DNA of 64,000 bases from Diplonema papillatum. Taxonomy: Eukaryota > Euglenozoa > Diplonemea > Diplonemida > Diplonemidae. The position numbers were made by a program, and so were the translations under genes. The notes beneath the pieces are model-generated. The model searched no databases. It saw only the letters and a list, made by a program, of their open reading frames with translations, and had not been told where the DNA came from. The stretch covers positions 174,001 to 238,000 of the forward strand of contig JAPJBO010000186.1 in assembly GCA_030068145.1 (NCBI GenBank), in the 5' to 3' direction. Below are positions 9,780 through 19,710 of the stretch, in pieces (position 1 is the stretch's first letter; each line of letters opens with the position of its first letter).

Positions 9780-10530
9780 AGTTTCGTGTTCAGGCAGAAT
9801 CTTGCCTCTCACGTATGCTTGATGCTGGCAGCAAGTCTTCTTCGCGGGAATGCAGAGCATGCTGCGCTTCCCCCAGGATCCCGCCGGCCTCCGTCATCGC
9901 TGGCGCCGCTGGTAGACTGCCGGCTTCTCTCCCTCCCCGGCGTCTTCCTTTGCTGCCGCAGCTCGGATTTGGGTATGGCTTCCGGTCAATGTACCGGGCC
10001 CCGGTCCGGCGGCTTGTACACCGGCCTCTTCTTCGCGGGCGCCGGCGTCGGTGTGAACACCACCCACGTCTCGTTTCCGTTGCGGATCGCGACCGCCGTC
10101 GTCGCTGGCGCCGCTGGTAGACTCGGCTTCTCTGCCTCCCCGGCTTCTTCCCTTCGAACAGCCGCTGCTGCCGCAGCTCGGATCGAGTCGGGTTTCCGTT
10201 CATGTACCGGGCCTCGGTCCGCTCCTTCGTCGGCAGCTCGTACACCGGCTTCTTCTTCACGGGCGCCGGCGTCGGTGTGTACACCACCCACGTCTCGTTT
10301 CCGTCCAGCTCATTGTGCGACAGCCTCCGCATTGCGGCGCGGGGGGCCCCCAGTGTTGTGTGGCCCTTCTGTCCAATTATTCGTGCGGCATGTTTCGTGC
10401 TGCGTGCAAAATAGAATTTTGTGGGTTCGCTCGTTCGCGGGGTTTTGAAGAGAAGGTTAGTTTCGTGTTCAGGCAGAATCTTGCCGCTCATGTATGTTTG
10501 ATGCTAGCACCAAGTCTTCTTCGCGGGAAT
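9780..10530 (-). repeat. Two partial copies of the 5' end of the 322-residue gene
   Basis: The N-terminal coding region of the adjacent gene recurs twice in the same orientation. The copy at about 10083-10370 still encodes NETWVVYTPTPAP preceded by MRRLSHNEL. The copy at about 9860-10082 encodes NETWVVFTPTPAPAKKRP. Both run into frame-broken versions of the following Ser/Arg segment. Upstream flanking DNA is duplicated as well: AGTTTCGTGTTCAGGCAGAA occurs at about 9780 and again at about 10456. These look like local duplications of promoter plus first coding part. Confidence 0.7.
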
Positions 10531-11100
10531 GCAGGGTTTTGTTTATTTTCTGTCTTCTACACGGGGAGGAATGGCAAGAGCGTGCTTGGAATAGTGCTGT
10601 GCTCACACCAAAGTACAAGCACCATCTGCACCGTGGGTTGGTTCTTTAAGCCACGGACACATAAGGCGGACCGTCATCAGCGAGGAACCTGAGTGTCTGC
10701 AGACAGGACCATGGTGTGAGTCTGGTTTGTCAGACGGCTGCTCGTAGCTCGCCACTGCCAGGACCACCCGTGCCACCAGAGCGCAGGAGAATCCGTCACG
10801 GGGGAGAGGGTGGTGATTTTTCGTTCACAAACGAGGGCTTGGCTAGCCGTATCTAACACTGCGTGACAGTTCGCGTGAAGATGGCAGATTGCCTTCACGA
10901 AAATCCCTTCGCGTGTATTGGTTTCAAAGGGAAATAAGGGCACCTGACCACATACACCGGTGTGCTCCAGCTCCGGGTGGAGTTAAACCACGGTCTAAAC
11001 TGTGCGGTCCATTTTTGCGGGTGTGGACTGGATTTCACACTGGATTTGCGGGTGTGTGGTCCTTTTTAAGATGGATTGTGCCTGCGCTCTCTCTCCCTTA
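10531..11100. other. No gene recognised
   Basis: No coding frame stands out. The motif ACTGGATTTGCGGGTGT occurs near 11039 and again near 11446. A stretch near 10717-10790 resembles 15390-15425 (both contain a gapped GTCAG..CGCCACTGCCAG..CC-type run), which suggests old dispersed repeats. Confidence 0.3.
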
Positions 11101-11446
11101 AGGTTGCCGCCCGAGGGAACCGGCTGAGAGCCGAAACTCGACGCCGGTCTCTGCATCAGGAGAGAACTTCGCGGCGGATCACAAAGCACCCGCCCTGCAC
11201 GAGGCACGCGCCCAAGACCCGCGCACGGCTACCGTAGCACCCTCCATGTTTGCACCTTCCTCGGATGATACGGTCGGGAAGGGGCTTCAATGTAGTTGGG
11301 GAAACACGTTCCCCTTCCCCGCGTTCTGCGTGTGGAGCTACCACCGGGCACCTGCCGCAGCAGCCGCAGATACGTCGTTCGCCCTTGGCTCACTTTCGGG
11401 AGGTGTCGCTGCTCACCTACCAGTGTGTTCCTGGTTGTTGCCCTAA
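11101..11446 (+). CDS. Possible exon, unknown protein
   Basis: A frame of about 115 codons opens after a pyrimidine-rich stretch (CTCTCTCTCCC) followed by TTAAG/GT. It reads protein-like (SASGENFAADHKAPALHEAR, then FAPSSDDTVGKGLQCSWGNT) and ends at a stop near 11446. No domain is recognisable and no partner exon was found. The codon use resembles the host genes better than the other frames do, but the call is weak. Confidence 0.22.
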
Positions 11447-11805
11447 CACTGGATTTGCGGGTGTACCCACACCGACATTTTCACCGCACAGTTAACTCCC
11501 CCAACCCGGTGCTGGAGTACATCGCGTTGGTATAAAGCCAAGTGGTGCGAGGATTCATTACTTGCCTTTCTCAAGTACTTGTGTGCGGCTGTTCCATTCG
11601 GAGCACTACACCTAAACACTGCACATGGTAGTACCTGCACCCATGCCACGTACGTAGACATGTCCCCTGGTAACATACGACGGGAGTACCAACGCCACAC
11701 AGCGTCAGTATGAGGGTGGTGAAACACCTTTCGAAAATCAGAAAACACCTCCGAATTTGTCAGAACGACGGAAACAGACAACAGCCGGGCTGTAGGTCTA
11801 GCGGG

Positions 11806-11960
11806 GTCTTTCTAGCGTTATTTGTGGATCAGAACGTCGGTATTTTAAAGTCTTCGGTTGATCGTAGAGGCTTGGGTAAGGAAGGGGTTGAGAGGGTTGA
11901 GAAGAGTGGAGGGTGCTGCTCGTTTCGGGTGATGTGTCACTCCGTTGCGAAACCTTGTGT
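11806..11960 (+). repeat. Dispersed repeat R1, copy 1
   Basis: About 150 bp, starting TAGCGTTATTTGTGGAT and containing GTCGGTATTTTAAAGTCT and GTAGAGGCTTGGGTA, recur in the same orientation at about 49945-50095 with few differences. It has no coding capacity and no clear ends. Here it lies just upstream of the 34-bp minisatellite; the other copy lies just upstream of the type I membrane protein gene. Confidence 0.65.
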
Positions 11961-12089
11961 GTGCCCTAACCCGTTTAAGGGGTGTTTGGGATTGGGTAGG
12001 GTGTGGTCGTTCTGCTACGGCGTGAAAAGCCAGGAAGTTTCGACGCTAATCTTCGACTCTTGGTTATGTTCATCGGGTAGCGTGCTCGT

Positions 12090-13757
12090 CAGGAAGATCC
12101 CGGTGCCTGGCTTTCCTTCGTTCTTCGGCCGTCCCGGTGCCTGGCTTTCCTTCATTCTTCGGCCGTCCCGGTGCCTGGCTTTCTTCATACTTCGGCCGTC
12201 CCGGTGCCTGGCTTCCTTCATTCTTCGGCCGTCCCGGTGCCTGGCTTTCCTTCATTCTTCGGCCGTCCCGGTGCCTGGCTTTCCTTCATTCTTCGGCCGT
12301 CCCGGTGCCTGGCTTCCTTCATTCTTCGGCCGTCCCGGTGCCTGGCTTTCCTTCATTCTTCGGCCGTCCCGGTGCCTGGCTTTCCTTCATTCTTCGGCCG
12401 TCCCGGTGCCTGGCTTTCCTTCATTCTTCGGCCGTCCCGGTGCCTGGCTTTCCTTCATACTTCCGCCGTCCCGGTGCCTGGCTTTCCTTCATTCTTCGGC
12501 CGTCCCGGTGCCTGGCTTTCCTTCATTCTTCGGCCGTCCCGGTGCCTGGCTTCCTTCATTCTTCGGCCGTCCCGGTGCCTGGCTTCCTTCATTCTTCGGC
12601 CGTCCCGGTGCCTGGCTTTCCTTCATTCTTCGGCCGTCCCGGTGCCTGGCTTTCCTTCATTCTTCGGCCGTCCCGGTGCCTGGCTTCCTTCATTCTTCGG
12701 CCGTCCCGGTGCCTGGCTTTCCTTCATTCTTCGGCCGTCCCGGTGCCTGGCTTTCCTTCATTCTTCGGCCGTCCCGGTGCCTGGCTTTCCTTCATACTTC
12801 GGCCGTCCCGGTGCCTGGCTTCCTTCATTCTTCGGCCGTCCCGGTGCCTGGCTTTCCTTCATTCTTCGGCCGTCCCGGTGCCTGGCTTTCCTTCATTCTT
12901 CGGCCGTCCCGGTGCCTGGCTTTCCTTCATTCTTCGGCCGTCCCGGTGCCTGGCTTCCTTCATTCTTCGGCCGTCCCGGTGCCTGGCTTCCTTCATTCTT
13001 CGGCCGTCCCGGTGCCTGGCTTTCCTTCATTCTTCGGCCGTCCCGGTGCCTGGCTTTCCTTCATTCTTCGGCCGTCCCGGTGCCTGGCTTTCCTTCATTC
13101 TTCGGCCGTCCCGGTGCCTGGCTTCCTTCATTCTTCGGCCGTCCCGGTGCCTGGCTTCCTTCATTCTTCGGCCGTCCCGGTGCCTGGCTTTCCTTCATTC
13201 TTCGGCCGTCCCGGTGCCTGGCTTTCCTTCATTCTTCGGCCGTCCCGGTGCCTGGCTTCCTTCATTCTTCGGCCGTCCCGGTGCCTGGCTTTCCTTCATT
13301 CTTCGGCCGTCCCGGTGCCTGGCTTTCCTTCATACTTCGGCCGTCCCGGTGCCTGGCTTCCTTCATTCTTCGGCCGTCCCGGTGCCTGGCTTTCCTTCAT
13401 TCTTCGGCCGTCCCGGTGCCTGGCTTTCCTTCATTCTTCGGCCGTCCCGGTGCCTGGCTTTCCTTCATTCTTCGGCCGTCCCGGTGCCTGGCTTTCCTTC
13501 ATTCTTCGGCCGTCCCGGTGCCTGGCTTTCCTTCATTCTTCGGCCGTCCCGGTGCCTGGCTTTCCTTCATTCTTCGGCCGTCCCGGTGCCTGGCTTCCTT
13601 CATTCTTCGGCCGTCCCGGTGCCTGGCTTTCCTTCATTCTTCGGCCGTCCCGGTGCCTGGCTTCCTTCATTATTCGGCCGTCCCGGTGCCTGGCTTTCCT
13701 TCATTCTTCGGCCGTCCCGGTGCCTGGCTTTCCTTCATTCTTCGGCCGTCCCGGTGT
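12090..13757 (+). repeat. 34-bp minisatellite, about 49 units
   Basis: Tandem units start CCGGTGCCTGGCTTTCCTTC and end ATTCTTCGGCCGTC. Units are 34 bp, or 33 bp when one T of the TTT is missing. Rare variants carry ATACTT or ATTATT in place of ATTCTT, or CCGCC for CGGCC. No plus-strand frame contains a stop within the unit, so all three frames stay open for 540-700 codons. Alternating 33- and 34-bp units would shift the frame constantly, so I treat these frames as chance and the array as non-coding. Confidence 0.9.
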
Positions 13758-13914
13758 CAGGATGAGCTGGCAGGTTCCTTACCTGCTCTGCGGTGGAAAA
13801 CTTGCTGCAGCAACATGAAGGGATATACGGTGCAAAAGAATACGACGGGCAAAAAGAGGAGAACATGGCTGTGCTCGGGAGGTAGTATGTAAATGGGCGG
13901 CAGGAGTGAGGGTA

Positions 13915-14235
13915 GAACGTGCGAGGGAGGAAGAAGAAGAAGGAAAAGAAAAAAGAAAAAGAAAAAGGCCGCTCCTGGTCCAGGAACGTGACGGTCAACC
14001 ACAGCTTGCAAAGCTTGAGTCGGGGGCAACACAGTGCCACAACCCCGTCCGCTCTGCCCTGCGGCTGACCGTCTCGACGAGCTTGTACTCAGCGCGAGCG
14101 CCAAGCCCCAAGGTGCGCCATGCCTTGATGCTATAGTTTGGGAAATCGGTAGCCACTTGACCCGTAGGCCCGTGGCTCTGCAGTACCGCCGAACACGTAA
14201 AGCTTGGCTCCCGTGTAGCAGGCTTCCCCTGGTGC
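13915..14235 (-). mobile_element. Retroposon-like repeat R2, copy 1
   Basis: Read on the minus strand, the element starts near 14235 with GGCACCAGGGGAAGCC and ends with a CTTT/CTTC-rich tail near 13920. A closely similar copy lies on the plus strand at 58329-58621, and a fragment near 45797-45850. The body of about 270 bp has no obvious tRNA-type promoter boxes, so it may be a SINE of other origin or a processed RNA. GAGGGAGGAA occurs at both edges here and may be a target-site duplication. Confidence 0.55.
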
Positions 14236-15758
14236 CTAGAGAGGGAGGAAAAATGTAAATGAACAACGAAAAAGCGAGGGCCCGGCATGACGACGGGGGA
14301 ATATTTTGCGTGGCACTTTCTTTTGTTTTTTTTTTTTTTGCGGGCACGAGCCCTCGAAGGTTGCATTCGATACGCTGTCAACGAGGCAGCAGCGCAAGCC
14401 TGACAACCGGTGTTCTACGGGCGTGAGGGACGACGGGCAACGACCAAAGACACGCTGTCTACGCCTTGCTAGCCGCCACAACATATGGCAGGCCAACCCG
14501 CAAGATTTTTAGCGGTTCGGGTCGTAGGGTCTCCGGTTGAGTATTTGCGGCTGGGAGGGCGTTTTTAGCGGTAGGGCTCGCTTGAGAATCCGGGATTCGA
14601 GAGTCTCCGGGTGACCTTCGTCTTTTCTTAGCTTTTTCGTACTAAAAGCTATGGACTTGGCAAAGCACATAGGAAAAAAGAGCGCGCGCTAAAGTAAGTC
14701 GAATAGTCGGCAATAGGCAGCAAAGATATACACACAAACATACTATACCTTAAAGGAACCTTTATCACTACGGTCACCCGGAACCCCGGATCCCGAAGCG
14801 AACTTGCACTCTAAAGAGACGAAGGCGGCGTGTTTTGGTTCGGCCGAACAGCATTCCTATTCTGAAAACGAAAGCAAGGGTCAGAAACCAAGTGCGTAAA
14901 CGATCAACCGCACACACGAACCGGTCGCGTGGAGAGGGAGGGAGGGTTGTGTACAGGGCGGAAAAACAGCGAAGAATTTCGGACTCGAGAAAGACAAAAG
15001 GCAGGTACGCGCATCGAACCAGAGTTGTTCGTTGGCCCGCACGAAAGCCGAGACATGGTTTGGGGGAAGAACACCGACCATGAGGCTATGATGGAGGGTG
15101 GGAAAAAGAATCGGGAAGGTGTGACTGACATTCTTTGATCCTGTTGGTTCGGGCCAGTTCAGGAGTGCTACCGTTTACCGGGATATTACTAGTCGTAGAC
15201 GCCAGCCCCACCCCCGAATTCTTCTGGTGTCGGTTCGAGGTGGTCGTGCTCATCTAGCCATGCGTCTTGCTCGGTAATTTCCTTCGGTAAATTGCAAGAC
15301 GCAATAGGCGAACCGTTATCAGCCTGCAACCTGATTGGCATAGACACGACAGCGGTGTGTGTGGCCCTGGCTTGTCAGGCGACTGTCCGCAGCTTGTCAC
15401 AGCCAGGGCCACACATGCCACCACCTGCTGAAACATGGGGGGTGGTAAATGGCCATCTCGACCGGTATTGTACGTTTAAATCACTTGATTTGCGTTTTCA
15501 TTCGCCATCCCAGAACGTCGCAAGTGGAAGATTGCGTATGCCGCGTGGTCCTATCAAGGCGCAGCTGCCGTAGTTCCGGTCGCTGAAGTGGATGGTACGG
15601 GCGGTGGTTGTTGTACAGGGGGTGAACGAAGTCCTGTCGAAGCGAAGAAAGATGGCATCGTGTGGTACTCATTTGCATGCATATGACACCCCACCAACGC
15701 CAACAAGCCCGAAAAAGGGGTGGGGAAGAGAATCGGAGGCCAAGCCCGCTTGCAACAG
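14236..15758. other. No gene recognised
   Basis: Short frames only. A T-run lies near 14327-14339. A motif with GAGTCTCCGGG followed by GACCTTCGTC near 14600 recurs near 45750, again next to an R2 fragment. Nothing else is supportable. Confidence 0.3.
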
Positions 15759-16004
15759 GTCAACACAGCGGCCCGCCCTGTTGTGTCGCATGTAGACGAC
15801 CAGGCCCTACGTCGTACTGCGCCGCGCAAGGAGCGGTATCCCGTCCTCGCTGCCAGCGGCGAAGCTGCGACCCACGGCAGTGGATGGCAGCGAGATGCTC
15901 GCAGCCTCTACGTCCTGTGTGGGTTGGGGTGCCGTCAATCCCGAGAAACGATCAATTTGGTGCCTTGTGACCGAAGATTTGATGACGCGCTTCAGCTAAA
16001 CTAA
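15759..16004 (+). CDS. Possible terminal exon, unknown protein
   Basis: The frame begins after TTGCAACAG, a plausible acceptor, with GTC, and stays open 81 codons to TAA. It reads VNTAARPVVSHVDDQALRR and continues with a charged, Cys-containing tail ending CDRRFDDALQLN. The acceptor context (ACAG followed by GT) resembles that of the exon at 17258 and the candidate at 6899. No family is recognised and no upstream exon was found. Confidence 0.3.
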   Translation, partial: VNTAARPVVSHVDDQALRRTAPRKERYPVLAASGEAATHGSGWQRDARSLYVLCGLGCRQSRETINLVPCDRRFDDALQLN

Positions 16005-16873
16005 TAAGATCCTCACTCCTATGCTTGTGTTTCTGTCACTCTCGTCCACCGCTCCTGCTCTGCTTGCCGCGCGCCGTATGGTTGGAGTACAAGATGAAGC
16101 TACTTTGTTTCTCTGGACGGATTGAAGCGGCAAACCTGTTTTCAAAGAAGCAAGTTTATTTTCCTACTAAACAACTACAGAGCCAACAGTTCGCTCGCTC
16201 TCTTTTACCGGTGCTCACTTCCCTTTTATTTTTAGCCTCATGCAATGTATGAGGAAACTGAACCGCTCAAGAAGGACCTTCTGATCATGATCACTTGCCA
16301 AATTTGCCACCTGAAACCACGTCCAGGATTTGGGCTCAGGGTAGTGCGGTCAACGAAAACTCTAGTTTCCCTTTCTACTTTCTCCTACTCTCGCGGTGTA
16401 CGGTTTTTTGTGCGGTCGACGTTCTGATGTCTTGGCGAATTCGAATGTTGTTGCTTGTTGATGAAAGTGCTTGAATGGTCATGCATCGATCGTCAAACAA
16501 CAACATCCAAAAGGCAAAAGAAGCGAAGACGGCAAGGCTTGAACCTGATGCCCTGATGTCCTCGTCCGTGATTGCTCCAAAAGAATGCATGGGTACAGAT
16601 GTTGATGCTGACCGACGGCGAGTGAATCAGCCGTTGAAATTCGAAGCTCCTTGCGATTACGTGCGAAGCGTTCGCAACACAGAGCGGCAATCACTGGGGA
16701 AGGAGGGGGTTGCATGTGCTCTACACCGCACTGGTCCTCCCATCTGCACTGTGCTGCAGTCAGACACGACTTTGCTGGCATATAAGCAACCTTTTACCCC
16801 CCCTACCCCCCTCCCCTCCCCATGCCGGACATTGCCCGCCAAAGTCCAACTGATGACACGTTCCCAGATGCTG
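16005..16873. other. No gene recognised
   Basis: Frames up to 136 codons exist on the plus strand but have no coding bias or motif. A pyrimidine-rich run lies at about 16793-16822. On the minus strand this is the 3' flank of the gene ending at 16874. Confidence 0.3.
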
Positions 16874-19288
16874 TCAGCTATATAAATGTCGAAGACAAAC
16901 CTCGGCATCGGACAGCGAGACGCTCAGGTCTACGCGCGAGTCGCGGATTCTGCCCGCGGCTAACGCATGGGCGAGGCCGCTGCGGGACGCGGAGCGCCAC
17001 ACGGCGCTGCCGTTCGCATCGTCGCGCGGCGCGTCCGGCGGCGCCGCCGCCGCCGACGGCCGCCACCGCCGCGGCCGCGCCGATTCCCTGTTTTTGTCGC
17101 AGACCGTCTCGAGCACCCCGCCGCCGCACCACTCGGTCGCCCGGGTCTCCTGGTTCTGCACGAGCACCGGGTGCACCGACTGCGACTCGTGGACCAACCC
17201 CACAACGACGCCCACCTGCCCCCTCGCAAAGCACGCGTTGTCGGCCGAAGGGATGTACCTGTCGTTAGGGTTGGCTAGTACTGTTGAGCTGGCCTCTAGA
17301 ATACGAAAGAAATGCGTAGTTTTGCTTTATTCTTTTACTTGTTTGTTGTCGACATCATATTGTGGTTGAGGTGTCATTCAGATGTATCATAGATGGACGC
17401 CTACCGTAGACATGGTCATCCATGGGCGTGGCTACTTGGGTGTGTGGCCATCAGGGATTTCTAGGAGGGACGCAGTCCCCTGGATTGATTGCCAAGAGAT
17501 GCCATGTGTACTCCGTGCCATGCTGCTCATTTCCTTCCAGATTGCATGTCTGCTAAGCCCAGGCCTTGAAGTAGCGAAGCCAAAAAGTAGCCTGAGATCT
17601 ACTGAACCACCCATTGCCCAAAGCGCCTACCGCGCCTACCACGCGCCGACCAACAGGATTTTGGGGTTGGTAGGCGCCGAAAATACGGAAAAGCGCCTAC
17701 AAATCGCCTACCATGAGCCTAAAAAGCGCCTACGAAACGCCTACCAAATTCACGCGCCTACCGTAGGCGTCCATCTATGGTATATGGTGTGATCGCCAGT
17801 CGAAAACTTCACCTTCCCTGACCTTACTAAAAGAACTTCCCGTTGTACCGGATCACACCATTATTTAACAATACACAATACAAACACCCCTACCTGTCAC
17901 CCGTCGCCCTCGCCGGCGACGCGCACCTTCACCAGGGCTCGAGGTGTTGACGGTCTTGATCACGCTGCGCTCAAGAGCAAGATTGATCCGACGGCCTGTG
18001 TGAGCCCTCTCACTGAAGCTCCGCTCCGTGGCAAATGTGGAACACGACGAGACACAGTGAACGCTTTGTATTGTAAAAAGGGAAATTGTGCGGTAGAAAA
18101 CTTAACTTTCCATGAACTTACTACAGAACTTCCCGAGTTTTACACCTTCTTGTATACCCAAGTAAGGCCACCGAATCACACCATTGTTTAACACACATAA
18201 TACACAATACAAACAACCTACCTGTCGTTGAACCGGACGCGGTCGCCGATGGTGAACGCGCGCACGGAGAACTGCAGGCCCCGGCTCGTTTTGTCGTGCC
18301 AGCACCCGTCGCCCTCGCCGGCGACGCGCACCTTCACCAGGGCTCCGTTGCGCGAGGTGTTGACGACGCGGCCGACGGTCCATGCCTTCGCGGCGTCGCT
18401 CCACACACCGACTTCGGGGCCCAAGGCAAAATCGAGATCGGAGGTGCTGACGAGAACCCGCGGCGCGCCGTGCTCGGTTTTGATCACGACCACGACACTC
18501 GGATCGGCGGTCGCCGCGGTGGAACTCGTGAAGTAGCTACCAGACCCCGCGCCGCTGCTGTCGTGCGGCGCCGAATGCGTCGTCGACGGCATGCTTGCTC
18601 GGCCTATGCGCGGAAGGTGCGCATGGCTCGGGCGTTGCCACAGGGCAGCGCCCCGGATGACACCGGCCTGTTGGGTGCCTGCCACGCGGACGTGCTCACC
18701 GAGCATGAAGCCGTCGTACTGCACCTCGTCGACTTCAACGCGGTAGTCCGCATCCCCGCCCCCATCGAACTCGCGCCACCCGGCCGCTCTATGCGGCGCG
18801 TCCCCCCACGCCTTCGCGCCCGCCGCCCACAGCTTCTGCACGCTGAACAACAGCCCGCAGTTCAGCTCGCAGTCCGACAGCGACCCCGCGACCGCCCACG
18901 GGCCCGCGGCCGTCCTGTACATGAACCGGCAGGAGCCCGGGTTGCCGTCGGAGGCCTTGGCCCACACGGGGTAGTCGTTGAACGCCAGGTGCGACTTGAT
19001 GTACATGCCGTGGCACCGTGCTATCTCGGCACGCGAGGACCACGAGCAGTACAGCCACAGGTAGTGCGGGTCCGTAGTCTTCTTCAACAGGCCCTTGAGC
19101 GAGTGCAGCGTCTCCAGCCGAGCGTAGGTGGCCCCTTCAATCCGGTATAAAGCGTGCAGCGGGTCCTGCGCGGAGGTACATATAGTTTGAACTTGATACG
19201 CAGCAACAAACTGTGGTGACGATAGACTGCGCAAAGCCGGTACCGACTCCCAGTCTTCACGTTTGGCAATCTCAAAGATATCAAACAT
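16874..19288 (-). CDS. Two-exon protein with SH3/Tudor-like modules, unknown function
   Basis: Exon 1 runs from ATG at 19288 to 18222 and exon 2 from 17258 to the stop at 16874; joined they give 483 residues. The junction reads AACGACAG/GTAGGT at the donor and TAACGACAG/GTACAT at the acceptor, giving a continuous GDRVRFNDRYIPSADN. The reading frame also continues upstream of the ATG with no stop to about 19342, so an earlier exon is possible. The N-terminal half is mixed (YLWLYCSWSSRAEIARCHG). The C-terminal half has at least three small beta-type modules with V-x-G-x-V patterns: about residues 200-225, 275-310 (GPEVGVWSDAAKAW) and 330-380 (IGDRVRFNDR, then GVVVGLVHESQ). These resemble SH3-like or Tudor-like folds, which is inference. 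The last 50 residues are basic and Ala-rich. It may be the downstream part of the PDZ protein gene at 19.7-21.5 kb. Confidence 0.65.
17388..17779. mobile_element. Inverted-repeat element inside the intron
   Basis: The ends are inverted copies of CATAGATGGACGCCTACCG. The right half contains many GCGCCTAC or GCCTACCA-type repeats, so subterminal repeats are present on that side. It has no coding capacity and is about 390 bp long. It fits a non-autonomous DNA transposon inserted in the intron. Confidence 0.6.
17795..17975 (-). repeat. Partial duplicate of an exon-intron boundary within the intron
   Basis: The minus strand repeats part of exon 1 (GGTGAAGGTGCGCGTCGCCG and following) and then runs into ACAG/GTAGGGGTGTTTGTATTG, a copy of the true donor and first part of the intron. 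Compared with the original near 18222-18360, an internal segment of the exon is missing. The copy further upstream resembles two separated exon segments joined together. It is unlikely to be used as an exon. Confidence 0.6.
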
Positions 19289-19710
19289 GTCCAAACAGCC
19301 ACGTTTCCTGCAGGAAATCCTTCGGAAGGGTCCTCCCAACACAATTTGTGTTGAGCCGCGACGAAGTTGGACGAGAGGCGAGCAAAGGTTTGAGGTGCCG
19401 TTTTGCGGTTAAAAGACGGACCTAAAACTTTCACTTTTGAGGGGCTTCAAGCATGAACTCAAACAGCTCAGAATAATCACTTTCCCGGTTACCTCTTTGC
19501 ACGCGTCGTAGCATCGGTGCTGGCCCCGCGTACGGGTAGCCTCCGGTGCGCGCATCACGTCTGTGAAGTCTGACGAGCCAGAGGGATCACTAGATGATTC
19601 GGCGCACTTCCTTTTCCCAAGTAGTATGTGGTGATGGGATGTATTCAACGCAGCAGGTGGGGCATCCGACGTGCTTTTTCTTGCGGGATTTATTCAACGC
19701 AGCAGGTGGG

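Larger units (their letters stand above)
17259..18221 (-). other. Intron (963 bp) bounded by an 11-nt direct repeat
   Basis: The intron begins GTAGGTTGTTTG and ends CCCTAACGACAG, with a branch-point-like CTAAC immediately before the 3' end. AACGACAGGTA is present at both boundaries, so several splice positions give the same protein. This is what a target-site duplication with an internal AGGT would leave after insertion. The intron contains a nested inverted-repeat element and a partial second copy of the exon 1/intron boundary. Confidence 0.7.

Noticed and set aside
11710-13892. Three plus-strand frames of 702, 542 and 573 codons
   Set aside because: They are produced by a stop-free 34-bp minisatellite whose 33/34-bp alternation changes frame; nothing outside the array supports a gene.
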